A model generated the notes under the pieces. The model did not search any database. It had not been told where the DNA came from and saw only the letters and a list, made by a program, of their open reading frames with translations. Shown piece after piece: positions 8,767 to 18,033 of a DNA stretch of 64,000 bases. Source of the DNA: Dysgonomonas sp. UBA5412 (GTDB lineage Bacteria > Bacteroidota > Bacteroidia > Bacteroidales > Dysgonomonadaceae); the NCBI GenBank assembly GCA_002409595.1, contig DHNQ01000004.1, forward strand, positions 50,150 through 114,149. Direction: 5' to 3'. Every line of letters starts with the position of its first letter. Within the stretch, counting starts at the first letter, position 1. A program made the position numbers and the translations under genes.

Positions 8767-10323
8767 ATGATTGATGGTATATTCGATGGAGCTATTATTA
8801 TAGTGGTCGGAGTTATTGCCTTGTTTGTATTTATTGCCGCTATGGTATCGAGATACAAACGCTGTCCGTCGGACAAGATATTGGTAGTGTATGGAAAAAC
8901 AGGCGGAGCGTCAGCCAAATGTATTCATGGAGGTGGGGCATTTATTATTCCCGTTATTCAGGATTTTGCATATCTTGACCTGAAACCTATTTCTATCGAG
9001 GCAAATCTGACAAGCGCACTGAGTAAACAAAACATTCGTGTAGATGTGCCTTGCCGCTTTACAATTGCGATTTCTACCGAAAAGGAGAATATGAATAATG
9101 CGGCGGAAAGACTATTGGGTCTTACTACTGCTCAAATTCAGGAACTGGCAAAAGATATTCTTTTCGGTCAGTTACGTTTGGTTATTGCAACCATGATGAT
9201 TGAAGAAATCAATTCTGACCGCGACAAATTCTTGGATAATATATCGAAGAATGTTGATACCGAATTGCGTAAGATTGGTTTGAAGTTGATAAACGTAAAC
9301 GTTACAGATATTAACGACGAGTCCGGCTATATTGAGGCATTGGGTAAAGAAGCTGCAGCCAAAGCTATCAATGAGGCCAAAGTTAGTGTAGCCGAACAAG
9401 AAAAAATCGGAGAAACGGGTAAGGCTGTTGCCGACAGAATGCGCGATGTGCAAATTGCCGAAACGCACAGGGACAGAGACGTGTCTATTGCCCTTGCTCA
9501 AAAAGATAAGGAAGTAAGCATTGCCGGAGCATTCAGAGATGAATCTATCGGTAAGGCTGAGGCTGAAAGAGATACTCGTGTAAAAACTGCGGAAGCAAAT
9601 GCAATTGCCGTAAAAGGAGAAAATACCGCTAAGATAGATATTGCAGGATCGGATGCTTTGCGTCGTGAGAAAGAAGCCGAAGCAGCACGTGTTGCAGTTG
9701 CTGCCGAAAAAGTGCAACAGGCAAAGGCATTGGAAGAAGCATATATCGCCGAACAAAAAGCCGAGTTGGCACGTTCGGAAAGAGAACGCTCTACTCAGAT
9801 AGCCAATGTGGTTGTTCCTGCTGAAATAGAGAAACAAAAACTGATCATAGAGGCTCAGGCTATTGCCGAACAGAAGCGTGAAGAGGCTAAAGGGGAAGCA
9901 GATGCTATCTTTGCCAAAATGGATGCCGAAGCACGAGGCTTGTATGAGATCTTGACTAAACAGGCAGAGGGTTACAAAGATGTGGTGAATGCTGCTAATG
10001 GTGATCCGGTTGCTGCATATCAATTGCTATTGATTGAGAAATTGCCTGAACTGGTGAAAACTCAGGTTGAAGCCGTTAAGAATATCAAGATTGATAAGGT
10101 TACTGTTTGGGATACCGGCAATGGTGTTGGCGATGACGGAAAGACTTCTACTGCCAACTTTATTTCGGGACTAATGAAGTCTGTACCTCCATTGAACGAC
10201 TTATTCGGTATGGCAGGAATGAATCTTCCTTCATATCTGAAAGGGCAGGCTGACAAGGATAATAATGTGACTATTCCCTTAGTTCACACCGAAGAGAAGA
10301 AAAAAGACGATGAAAAGAAATAA
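8767..10323 (+). CDS. floT: Flotillin family protein (SPFH domain)
   Basis: 518 residues. An N-terminal hairpin or membrane helix (about 4-28, GAIIIVVGVIALFVFIAAMV) is followed by the SPFH/band 7 domain (about 30-190, KILVVYGKTGG to VTDINDESGYIEALG). A very long Ala/Glu/Lys-rich coiled coil comes next (about 195-400, with repeats such as AEAERDTRVKTAEANA), then a short Gly/Pro-rich tail. Flotillins assemble into oligomers that organise ordered membrane domains. It is preceded by its usual partner NfeD and followed by a strong bidirectional terminator. A 283-codon open frame on the opposite strand is a by-product of the coiled-coil repeat composition. Confidence 0.9.
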   Translation: MIDGIFDGAIIIVVGVIALFVFIAAMVSRYKRCPSDKILVVYGKTGGASAKCIHGGGAFIIPVIQDFAYLDLKPISIEANLTSALSKQNIRVDVPCRFTIAISTEKENMNNAAERLLGLTTAQIQELAKDILFGQLRLVIATMMIEEINSDRDKFLDNISKNVDTELRKIGLKLINVNVTDINDESGYIEALGKEAAAKAINEAKVSVAEQEKIGETGKAVADRMRDVQIAETHRDRDVSIALAQKDKEVSIAGAFRDESIGKAEAERDTRVKTAEANAIAVKGENTAKIDIAGSDALRREKEAEAARVAVAAEKVQQAKALEEAYIAEQKAELARSERERSTQIANVVVPAEIEKQKLIIEAQAIAEQKREEAKGEADAIFAKMDAEARGLYEILTKQAEGYKDVVNAANGDPVAAYQLLLIEKLPELVKTQVEAVKNIKIDKVTVWDTGNGVGDDGKTSTANFISGLMKSVPPLNDLFGMAGMNLPSYLKGQADKDNNVTIPLVHTEEKKKDDEKK

Positions 10324-10336
10324 TCGTTTTTGATAT

Positions 10337-10382
10337 AAAAAGTAAAGGAGCCAATCTGATTAGATCCGCTCCTTTACTTTTT
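10337..10382. terminator. Bidirectional terminator between flotillin and DUF1080 genes
   Basis: Perfect 15-bp arms (AAAAAGTAAAGGAGC / GCTCCTTTACTTTTT) enclose a 16-base loop, with A and T tracts on the two flanks. The convergent genes end 14 bases before it and 25 bases after it. Confidence 0.85.
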
Positions 10383-10407
10383 ATGTAATAATGTTGAGAA
10401 ATCAATA

Positions 10408-11688
10408 TTATAATGTTTTCAGATTCAGGTTGCGCCACAATACTTTGATACCTCCACCATCGTGAATTTGCAAAGCAATACGTCCTTGAGCCTTACCTAT
10501 TTTTTCATCTGTCAGAGTTACCATTTCTTCGCCATTGAGCCATGTGGTTATTTTATCTCCTTGCATCAATATACGCATTGTATTCCAGTCTCCAACTTTC
10601 AGCACATTGTCTTTTTCTTTAGGAGCTTCTATCAGCCATCCACGTCCGTAAGACTCATAAATGCCTCCCGTTCCGTTGCCTTTAGGAGCTACCTCTACTT
10701 GCCATCCGTTTACCTTTACGTCTCCTTCTACAAACGAACGGATGAAGACACCCGAATTGCCATCGGCTTCTTGTTTAAATTCTACTGTGAGATCAAAATC
10801 ATTGTAATATTGGCGTGTAGCTAAGTATCCGTATCCTTTGTCGGGACCGCTTTCGCATACAAGTAATCCATCGTTATCTACGTACCATTTTTCTGTACCA
10901 TAAACATCCCACCCGGTCAGATCTTTACCGTTGAAAAGAGATACATCTTTTGTTTTTCGAGGAAGTTCTTTTATTTTAATGTTGCGGAAAGAAGCAGGGT
11001 ATCCATGATCCTGAAGGCATATCAAACCTTTGGTTGCCAATCCATATTCGGGAGCATCGTGCCATTTACCGCTATTCTTACGTGCAAACCAATCGTCTGT
11101 CCATGCTTCAAATTCCAATATTTTTACACCATTGAGCCAATGCTCTACATGTCCGTTGTCGAATACTATTTTAGAGTTGTTCCATTCCCCTTGTGGGTTT
11201 ACCTTCATCAGAGTAGTGTCGGGCAAATACATGGCATAGTCTACACCCAGTCTTTGCCAAGGTTCTAATGGTTCGGGAAAGTTAGGTTCATCTATCAATT
11301 GGTATTCAGGACCGGTAGTGTATGGTACTGGAAATTCCGGACGTTCTACTACATGATATATCATGCCACTATTGCCACCTTTCGAGAGTTTCCAATCCCA
11401 CGATAATTCGAAATTTTCGTATTCCTTATCGTTTACTATGTAGCCGTTAGCATCACTTCCGTCTCCTTTTGCCTGAATACATCCGTCTACTACATGCCAT
11501 GGCTGGGTAAGGCTTGTGCCATTATAATCTTTCCAACCTGCCATTGTTTTACCGTCAAATAAAAGCTTCCAACCTTCGGCTTTTTCTTTTTCTGAGAGTG
11601 TGTTTGGTTCTTGTACATTGCTACATGAGCCTAATGTGATAGCTAAAGCAAGACAAGATGCAAATAAGTTTTTTGTTTTAAATTTCAT
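10408..11688 (-). CDS. Lipoprotein with two DUF1080 (3-keto-disaccharide hydrolase) domains
   Basis: 426 residues. The signal peptide ends in a lipobox (ITLGSCS, Cys about 22), so it is a predicted lipoprotein. Two DUF1080 concanavalin-like domains follow: about 40-240 (GWKLLFDGKTMAGWKDYNG to LICLQDHGYPASFRNIKIKEL) and about 248-426 (DVSLFNGKDLTGWDVYGTEKW to GRIALQIHDGGGIKVLWRNLNLK). The family includes enzymes that cleave 3-keto-glycosides and many proteins of unknown substrate. It is transcribed in the same direction as murQ but is separated from it by a strong hairpin, so it may not belong to the peptidoglycan operon. Substrate unknown. Confidence 0.8.
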   Translation of the reverse strand: MKFKTKNLFASCLALAITLGSCSNVQEPNTLSEKEKAEGWKLLFDGKTMAGWKDYNGTSLTQPWHVVDGCIQAKGDGSDANGYIVNDKEYENFELSWDWKLSKGGNSGMIYHVVERPEFPVPYTTGPEYQLIDEPNFPEPLEPWQRLGVDYAMYLPDTTLMKVNPQGEWNNSKIVFDNGHVEHWLNGVKILEFEAWTDDWFARKNSGKWHDAPEYGLATKGLICLQDHGYPASFRNIKIKELPRKTKDVSLFNGKDLTGWDVYGTEKWYVDNDGLLVCESGPDKGYGYLATRQYYNDFDLTVEFKQEADGNSGVFIRSFVEGDVKVNGWQVEVAPKGNGTGGIYESYGRGWLIEAPKEKDNVLKVGDWNTMRILMQGDKITTWLNGEEMVTLTDEKIGKAQGRIALQIHDGGGIKVLWRNLNLKTL

Positions 11689-11722
11689 GTTATTAAAGTC
11701 TTAGATTTAAAAAATCATATTA

Positions 11723-11776
11723 AAATTAACTCTTCGGTAAAGGTAGTGAAAAATACTTTTACCGAAGAGTTAATTT
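11723..11776 (-). terminator. Strong terminator at the end of the peptidoglycan operon
   Basis: A perfect 19-bp stem (left arm 11723-11741, right arm 11758-11776) has a 16-base loop and T-rich sequence after it on the minus strand. It is placed 65 bases past the murQ stop and before the DUF1080 gene. Confidence 0.8.
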
Positions 11777-11840
11777 ATTGATTTTCTGAATGCAGAAAAT
11801 CAACCTCATTTTACAAGGACTCGTATGTGTTAAAAAAAAA

Positions 11841-12665
11841 CTACCTTTTGTTGCTTGCCTTATAGGCATCACTCGCTTTTTTTACCGAGCCGTGCATGAG
11901 TAGCAGATTTTTTGCTTGCTCGTATTCTAAGCCTAATTCGTCTACAAGCATACGTGTACCTCTGTCTACAAGTTTTTCGTTGGATAACTGCATATTTATC
12001 ATTCGGTTACCTTTTACCCTGCCCAGCTTTATCATAGTAGCGGTCGTAATCATATTCAGTATCATCTTTTGTCCTGTTCCCGATTTCATGCGAGAGCTTC
12101 CGGTCACAAATTCCGGTCCTACGATCATTTCGATGGCTATATCTGCCTCTTGGGCAATGGGTGAATCGGGATTGCTGGATATGGAGGCTGTGAGGATACC
12201 ATGTTTGCGGGCTTCGCGTAATGCACCTACTACATAGGGGGTTGTGCCTGATGCTGCAATGCCTATTACAGTATCTTTGTCATTTATATTTCTTTCTTGC
12301 AATTCTTTCCAACCGGCTTCCATATTATCTTCGGCTTTCTCCACTGGGTTGCGTAAGGCTGTGTCTCCACCTGCTATCAGCCCTATAACTAATGTGTTTG
12401 GCATACCAAAAGTAGGCGGTATTTCTGAAGCATCCAATACTCCGAGCCTACCGCTTGTGCCTGCTCCCATATAGAAGATGCGTCCGCCTTGCTGCATGCG
12501 AGGCACTATTTGAGATACTAGTTTTTCTATCTGCGGTATTGCTTTTTCTACGGCTAATGCGACTTTCTGATCTTCTTTGTTTATATCTGTCAGTAATTCC
12601 AATACCGATTTGTTTTCCAGATCATCATATAGTGAGGGTTGCTCTGTTATCTTTACAAATGCCAT
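11841..12665 (-). CDS. murQ: N-acetylmuramic acid 6-phosphate etherase
   Basis: 274 residues, with a SIS-fold sugar-phosphate domain and the family signature MGAGTSGRLGVLDASEIPPTFG (about 66-87). The presumed catalytic acid is Glu81 in DASEIPPTFG, with a second conserved Glu near 112. It removes the D-lactyl ether from MurNAc-6-phosphate to give GlcNAc-6-phosphate in the cytoplasm. It is the last gene of a ten-gene minus-strand series and starts 20 bases after a MurK-type kinase that would make its substrate. The end at KKASDAYKASNKR is shorter than the E. coli enzyme, as is usual in Bacteroidota. Confidence 0.93.
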   Translation of the reverse strand: MAFVKITEQPSLYDDLENKSVLELLTDINKEDQKVALAVEKAIPQIEKLVSQIVPRMQQGGRIFYMGAGTSGRLGVLDASEIPPTFGMPNTLVIGLIAGGDTALRNPVEKAEDNMEAGWKELQERNINDKDTVIGIAASGTTPYVVGALREARKHGILTASISSNPDSPIAQEADIAIEMIVGPEFVTGSSRMKSGTGQKMILNMITTATMIKLGRVKGNRMINMQLSNEKLVDRGTRMLVDELGLEYEQAKNLLLMHGSVKKASDAYKASNKR

Positions 12666-12685
12666 TTTAATAATTTAATTAAAGA

Positions 12686-13525
12686 TTAAGAATAACTGTA
12701 ATATTCGATTAGTCCGTCCATCGGAGATTGAGATATATTGCCGATGCTGATATTTAGCTCGCTGCCTATTTGCTGCAATATGTCTTGGTAATAATATGCT
12801 ACCGATCCGGTGAAGTGTATCTCATTGTTTCTATAATCGTATTGCATAACATTTTTCACAAAGAAGTCTTTCAAAGCATTGTAAACTAATGTTCTGACAC
12901 TTTGGTCTTCTATATGACGCACGATAAAAGGAGAAAGGCTTGCCAAGAAACGGTTTGCTAATGGTTGCCGATACACTCTATCGAGGATGTCGGCAGGAGT
13001 AAGATTGTATTCCGAAAGAAATTTTTCTTTCAACCCTTCTGTTAGTTGGTTTTTCAGACATGCCCCAACAAATAGCCTGCCCAAAACAGCGCCACTACCT
13101 TCATCACCCAAAATGTAGCCTAAAGGGGATACATTGTCGGCAATCTTTTCGCCATCATAATAGCAAGAGTTAGACCCTGTGCCCAATATACATGCTATTC
13201 CAGCCTTTCTGCCACATAAGCCTATTGCTGCGGCTAACAGATCGCTGTTTATTTCTATCTGCGAAGCCGGGATATGTTTGTATATGCCTTTTCTTACAAT
13301 TTCGTTTTTCTCAGCATTGGCACAGCCCGCACCGAAAAAATGGATCTCGTTGATGTGATGGTTGCCGAGTGCTGGCAGAAGATTGTTGTGTATTTCCATA
13401 CTGATTTCTTCTTCTGTACAGAAAAAAGGGTTTATTCCCTTAGTCACTATCTTTTTTAGTTCCAGTCCTTTGTCTACCAGCCGCCAATCTACTTTGGTAG
13501 AACCTCCGTCTGCAAGTAATATCAT
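12686..13525 (-). CDS. murK: MurK-type N-acetylmuramate/N-acetylglucosamine kinase (BadF/BadG ATPase family)
   Basis: 279 residues of the ASKHA fold: phosphate-1 loop MILLADGGSTKVDW at the N-terminus, CILGTGSNSCYYDG (about 112-125) and GYILGDEGSGAVLGR (about 136-150). The same family includes the MurNAc kinase MurK, which phosphorylates MurNAc and/or GlcNAc at O6 in organisms that lack a PTS for these sugars. Its place between the NamZ/MurT genes and murQ fits a MurNAc kinase feeding MurQ. A close paralogue lies at 28685-29530. Which sugar each prefers cannot be read from sequence. Confidence 0.82.
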   Translation of the reverse strand: MILLADGGSTKVDWRLVDKGLELKKIVTKGINPFFCTEEEISMEIHNNLLPALGNHHINEIHFFGAGCANAEKNEIVRKGIYKHIPASQIEINSDLLAAAIGLCGRKAGIACILGTGSNSCYYDGEKIADNVSPLGYILGDEGSGAVLGRLFVGACLKNQLTEGLKEKFLSEYNLTPADILDRVYRQPLANRFLASLSPFIVRHIEDQSVRTLVYNALKDFFVKNVMQYDYRNNEIHFTGSVAYYYQDILQQIGSELNISIGNISQSPMDGLIEYYSYS

Positions 13526-13590
13526 AGTTTTTAATAATTTTCTTTATTCAATTATACCTAATTGCCTTATCTCTTAAATCTAATAACCGT

Positions 13591-14826
13591 CTATTTATAT
13601 AAATAATATTTCTTTGATAATCTTTTAAATGGTTCTGTATCTTTATACCAAAAATCTTTTATATCATCGAAACGGTTATTCTTTGCAAAGGTAAGTCTTA
13701 CGTAGTCACTTCCGCACACTTGGTCGAACATTCTGTAACGCTTTTCGTCAGCATTGTCAAATATGGCTTTGTCGGGATATAAAGTTGCAATTTGCTGCAT
13801 GACATAGAATTGAATTTCCGACAAGCGAGCTTTTTCATAATTCATTATATGTACTTGTACTCCCTGCAATTGTTTGCCTTGACCGACCGAATAGAACGGG
13901 CGAAGGTGTATCGGTCTGAAATACAACCCGGGCAGATGTAGACTGTTGAGACTGACAGACAAATCGTCGGCATTAATCCATTCGGCAGCAAACATTTGAA
14001 AAGGAATTGTATAACCGACTCCTATCGACATATATCCTAGTTCACCTAATATACCCGATACCGGATAAAAAAAGGAGGATATGGGTTGAGGTATATGCGG
14101 AGAGGATGGTATCCATTGTAGGCCTGTTTGGTCGTATGTCATTTTACGCTTCCAACCTTTCATCTTCACTACTTGCAGCTTACATTTGTTTTTCAACATA
14201 CCTTCACCATTGAGGAGTAAAGCCAATTCGCCGCAGGTAAGTCCATACACATAAGGGATCGGGTATTGGCTTACGAATGATGTGAATTTATCTTCTACCA
14301 ACCCTCCTTCGACTTTAATACCTCCAAGCGGATTTGGTCTGTCCAATACCATAAATTCCACATTGTTGGCTGCTGCAGCTTCCATAGCCAGCCCCATTGT
14401 ACTTATATAGGTAAATGAACGGCATCCTATATCTTGTATGTCATACACCAATACATCTATATCTTTCAGCATGTCTGCCGTAGGTGATTTTGTTTTTCCG
14501 TGTAATGAGTAAACCGTTAGACCTGTGCGTTCATCAATTGTATTTTCTACGTTGTCGCCTGCGTGTGCATCTCCGCGAACGCCATGTTCAGGTGCGAATA
14601 ATGATACTAGTCGTATGTTTTTTGCCTCGTGCAATATATCTATTGTCGACTTCATATTGTTGTCTACACCCGTGGGGTTGGTTATCAATCCTACACGCTT
14701 ACCTTCCAGTTGTTTGAAGCCTTGTTCTTTCAACACTTCAATACCTGTTTTTATCCTGATCTTTTGTGCGAAAGAAAAAGAGCACAAGAGAGTAAGTGCG
14801 GATAATATGATGATAAATCTTTTCAT
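13591..14826 (-). CDS. namZ: Exo-beta-N-acetylmuramidase NamZ (DUF1343, GH171)
   Basis: 411 residues with a signal peptide (first 20 residues, ending FSFAQ). The DUF1343 hallmark blocks are present: GKRVGLITNPTGVD (about 42-55), LFAPEHGVRGDAHAG (about 76-90, Glu80 the likely catalytic acid), YDIQDIGCRSFTYISTM and VLDRPNPLGG. GH171 enzymes such as Bacillus NamZ release MurNAc from the non-reducing end of peptidoglycan chains, so this protein should supply MurNAc in the periplasm. It starts 2 bases after the transporter gene stop, a tight coupling that fits release followed by import. Confidence 0.9.
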   Translation of the reverse strand: MKRFIIILSALTLLCSFSFAQKIRIKTGIEVLKEQGFKQLEGKRVGLITNPTGVDNNMKSTIDILHEAKNIRLVSLFAPEHGVRGDAHAGDNVENTIDERTGLTVYSLHGKTKSPTADMLKDIDVLVYDIQDIGCRSFTYISTMGLAMEAAAANNVEFMVLDRPNPLGGIKVEGGLVEDKFTSFVSQYPIPYVYGLTCGELALLLNGEGMLKNKCKLQVVKMKGWKRKMTYDQTGLQWIPSSPHIPQPISSFFYPVSGILGELGYMSIGVGYTIPFQMFAAEWINADDLSVSLNSLHLPGLYFRPIHLRPFYSVGQGKQLQGVQVHIMNYEKARLSEIQFYVMQQIATLYPDKAIFDNADEKRYRMFDQVCGSDYVRLTFAKNNRFDDIKDFWYKDTEPFKRLSKKYYLYK

Positions 14827-14828
14827 AT

Positions 14829-16700
14829 CTATTCTTCTGTTACTTCTTTATTTTTTGCTTTGCCATAGCTCGGATCAATTTTTAATAGTGCTACTGCGAT
14901 GATAGGAACTACGGAGCATATCATCACCCAGATAAAGAAATGGTTGTATCCCAGTTGTTCTTGCAACCATCCGGCAAACATGCCCGGAAGCATCATCCCC
15001 AATGCCATAAAGCCTGTACAGATGGCGTAATGAGCCGTTTTTTGCTCTCCGTCCGAATAATACATAAGGTATAGCATATAGGCTGTAAACCCGAATCCAT
15101 ATCCAAACTGTTCGATAAATACACAGATATTTATTATTATCAGATTATCGGTTTGCGAGAAACTCAGATATAGGAATGTGGCAATTGTTAGCAACATACT
15201 CAGTGTCATTGGCCACAACCAGCGTCTAAGACCTCCGCGTGCTGCCGCAAAGCCTCCGATTATACCACCTAGTGTTAACCCGATAATGCCGACAGTGCCA
15301 TATACCAATCCTACTTCACCGGTTGTTAAACCTAGTCCTCCTACATCTTTAGGGTCGATGAGGAACGGATTTATCAATTTCAGTAATTGTGCTTCCGAAA
15401 AACGATAAGTAAGCATAAAGAATATAGCCGCTGCGGCTTGTGGTTTCTTGAAGAAAGACTTGAACGTCTCGGTAAACTCGCTTAGTATAGAAGCCGCAGT
15501 TACGTGTGCATGTGCTTTGTCCGAATCGGGTTTTGGCAATGCAACTCTGTGGTAGAAACTAAAGAATAGAAATAAACCTGCCAAGACAAAGAATGTGATA
15601 GACCATGCGAAAGGAATATTACCCGACAGCCCTTTGTATTCCGCATTGCTGCTTTCTGTTAGCTTAGGGTCTATCTGGAATACCATATAAGCCGATTTGT
15701 CCCAATTTGACGCATTGAAGGTCAACCGATCTCCTTGTAATAGGGATATACTGTTATCTCCTCTATTCATAGTGGTGTTCAGCACCATCTCTTTGTCTTG
15801 CTCGGGTTGTTTTGATAATCTGACTGCAACAACACCTATATTTCCGGTATGGTCTGATTCGGCTACAAAACGCTTCTCTCCGAATGTGTTTTTTATCCAG
15901 TTTCCAAACGGAGCAGATATATGCGAAGTCCACCAGCTTTCACCGGCTTTATCTTCTCCATCTTTTGTTTCAGCTTCTTTTACTACAAATCCATTCTCAT
16001 GGTTGAGTGCAGATACATTATCCAGAAACAGTTGTAAACTATCTTTATTAACACCATGCGTACCTATCTGAACAACCTCTTTGTCTGTAACAAAGTGGAT
16101 TTCTCCTTCCTGAAACAATGTATTTTCTATTTGAGGGAGTACAAATGTCGATTGAGTATATCGAGGGGATGCATCTATGTTTATTTTGACCGGTTCACTT
16201 CCCGATGTACTTTCGAGAAATCCTGCAAGAATAATCAATATACCTTGTCCCATGATCGTAGCCACACGGTAAAATGTGCTTCGAATACCTACATACATCG
16301 CCTGCTGATTGGTATCTAGTCCAAGCATATAAAAGCCATCGGCGGCAATGTCGTGCGTTGCCGAACTAAATGCTAACAACCAGAAAAAAGCCAGAGTTGC
16401 CTGAAAGAAAAAGGGTAGGGGGATGGTAAACGCAATACCGGCAAACCCGGCACCGATCAATAATTGCATAGTTACAATCCACCAACGTTTCGTTTTCAGC
16501 AAATCTACAAATGGGCTCCAAAATGGTTTTATAACCCAAGGCAAGTAAAGCCAACTTGTATATAATGCAATATCGGTATTCGAAATACCCATTCGCTTGT
16601 ACATGATCACCGAGATGGTCATTACGGCAACATATGGTAGTCCTTCGGCCAGATATAGTGAGGGAATCCAAGCCCACGGTGATTTTTTCTTTTCTTTCAT
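14829..16700 (-). CDS. murT: AmpG/MurT-like MFS permease with a large periplasmic insertion
   Basis: 623 residues from the ATG at 16700; an upstream in-frame ATG at 16760 would overlap the preceding gene and adds a non-conserved tail. Five helices (about 15-163) include the AmpG-like LYLAEGLPYVAV and THDIAADGFYML motifs. About 200 soluble residues (164-361) follow, then seven more helices (about 364-610). Topology places the insertion between TM5 and TM6, in the periplasm. The family carries MurNAc or anhydromuropeptides across the inner membrane, and position between spoIID-like and namZ genes supports a MurNAc/muropeptide importer. The substrate is inferred. Confidence 0.82.
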   Translation of the reverse strand: MKEKKKSPWAWIPSLYLAEGLPYVAVMTISVIMYKRMGISNTDIALYTSWLYLPWVIKPFWSPFVDLLKTKRWWIVTMQLLIGAGFAGIAFTIPLPFFFQATLAFFWLLAFSSATHDIAADGFYMLGLDTNQQAMYVGIRSTFYRVATIMGQGILIILAGFLESTSGSEPVKINIDASPRYTQSTFVLPQIENTLFQEGEIHFVTDKEVVQIGTHGVNKDSLQLFLDNVSALNHENGFVVKEAETKDGEDKAGESWWTSHISAPFGNWIKNTFGEKRFVAESDHTGNIGVVAVRLSKQPEQDKEMVLNTTMNRGDNSISLLQGDRLTFNASNWDKSAYMVFQIDPKLTESSNAEYKGLSGNIPFAWSITFFVLAGLFLFFSFYHRVALPKPDSDKAHAHVTAASILSEFTETFKSFFKKPQAAAAIFFMLTYRFSEAQLLKLINPFLIDPKDVGGLGLTTGEVGLVYGTVGIIGLTLGGIIGGFAAARGGLRRWLWPMTLSMLLTIATFLYLSFSQTDNLIIINICVFIEQFGYGFGFTAYMLYLMYYSDGEQKTAHYAICTGFMALGMMLPGMFAGWLQEQLGYNHFFIWVMICSVVPIIAVALLKIDPSYGKAKNKEVTEE

Positions 16701-16734
16701 GCTTCCTTTTTTAAGATTGCAGATTGATTTATTA

Positions 16735-18030
16735 TTAATACAGTTTTTCCAGACTCGCACCTACATAGTAGTGCAATAGAATTTTGTCGTAAGAATATCC
16801 TTTTTCGCCCATAACGGCTGCCCCGATCTGACAAAGCCCAACACCATGTCCCCAGCCTGCTCCTGTTAGAATAAACTTATCTCCGTCTTTCTTTATTGTA
16901 AATGCAGAACTGTACAGATGCGATGTAGAGAGTACTCGGCGTATTTCCAGTTCTTTACCTATAATCAGAGTTTTCTTCGAACCTACTATCTTTAGCTTTA
17001 CAAGGCGAGCAGATGTACCTCTTTCTACGGGGATAAGTTCCTGTATGAGACCGAAATCTATACCCGAACGTTTAAGTACTAAAGCCGATAGCTCGTCTTG
17101 CGTATAAGTTACTGTCCAACGATAAAAGTCGGAGGTTTCCTGATCGTAGTTGTTAAGTACCTGACCTAATATCTTTTTATCTTGTGTGTTACAGAAAGCT
17201 GACGGTCGCGACTGTATCCATTTCACAGATTCGGCTTCTATGGTAAGATCGGGTACATTGCTACTATCTACATCATCCCTCAGTTTAACGAGGTAAGGAA
17301 ACTTAATGTCTTCCCAGCAATTCTGAAATTCTTCTACCACACCGCCGCAGCATTTCGAGAAACGTGCATCGCAAATCTTATTTTCTGATTCCAATACCTG
17401 TCCGCGTGTTTCTTCTATTGCTTGCTTTACAGTTTGTATATTTGCTGAGGCACGAGTTATGCCCTGATAGCGCTGGCAATGGTCGTCGGCACATACATCA
17501 AAGTCTGTATGGTCTTCACGGTCGTACCAACGGATCAGTTCGTCTTCCGTTTCGGTAAATGTAGAGTATTTTTCTTTGCTTGCTATTATTTCTTTGTTCT
17601 TCTCTATTTGTGCCAGAAGCCAGCTACGCGAAATGACGGCATGAGCCTTTAGTAATTCGAGCGAAGCAGTTGCACTCATCTCGGAAGATATTACGCTGGT
17701 CAAGTAATCTTCTACATTTATTAGGTTGATTGCTGTAATGAGTTCGTTTCTTTCTATTAGTTTCAATGCTCCCTGAAACTGTTGATCTTCTTTTCGTTCC
17801 CAATGGAAATTGATACCTATAACTACATCTTTCAACGTAAATGCAGCATTATTGTCTGATGGTTCGAAAGATAATTCATCATACAGATTGCCATTCCATA
17901 GTATTTTCCCATCCTGCAGCGATACGTTGTTGTCGCCTGTGATCTCTTTTCCATCACAGGTATATCGGTTGTTGAGAGCAAAGCTTATTTCTTTGCTCCA
18001 AAGTATTCCAATACTTACTTTTGGTTCCAT
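16735..18030 (-). CDS. SpoIID/LytB-domain protein without signal peptide
   Basis: 431 residues. It contains the SpoIID domain: VEDYLTSVISSEMSATASLELLKAHAVISRSWLL (about 106-139; Glu117 corresponds to the catalytic acid of SpoIID lytic transglycosylases), a Cys-rich block (DARFSKCCGGVVEEFQNCW) and the C-terminal GAGWGHGVGLCQIGA motif. SpoIID cleaves glycan strands lacking stem peptides. No signal peptide or membrane helix is visible at MEPKVSIGILWSKEIS, so it may act in the cytoplasm on imported sugars or leave by another route. It begins 3 bases after the DUF4922 gene stop. Confidence 0.82.
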   Translation of the reverse strand: MEPKVSIGILWSKEISFALNNRYTCDGKEITGDNNVSLQDGKILWNGNLYDELSFEPSDNNAAFTLKDVVIGINFHWERKEDQQFQGALKLIERNELITAINLINVEDYLTSVISSEMSATASLELLKAHAVISRSWLLAQIEKNKEIIASKEKYSTFTETEDELIRWYDREDHTDFDVCADDHCQRYQGITRASANIQTVKQAIEETRGQVLESENKICDARFSKCCGGVVEEFQNCWEDIKFPYLVKLRDDVDSSNVPDLTIEAESVKWIQSRPSAFCNTQDKKILGQVLNNYDQETSDFYRWTVTYTQDELSALVLKRSGIDFGLIQELIPVERGTSARLVKLKIVGSKKTLIIGKELEIRRVLSTSHLYSSAFTIKKDGDKFILTGAGWGHGVGLCQIGAAVMGEKGYSYDKILLHYYVGASLEKLY

Positions 18031-18033
18031 ATA

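Noticed and set aside
9172..10023. A 283-codon open frame opposite the flotillin gene
   Set aside because: It is antisense to the Ala/Glu/Lys coiled coil, rich in Phe/Cys/Ser, and has no recognisable domain. It is a composition artefact.
10408..11688. DUF1080 lipoprotein as part of the peptidoglycan operon
   Set aside because: A perfect 19-bp hairpin separates it from murQ and no substrate link is visible; it is left as an independent gene.
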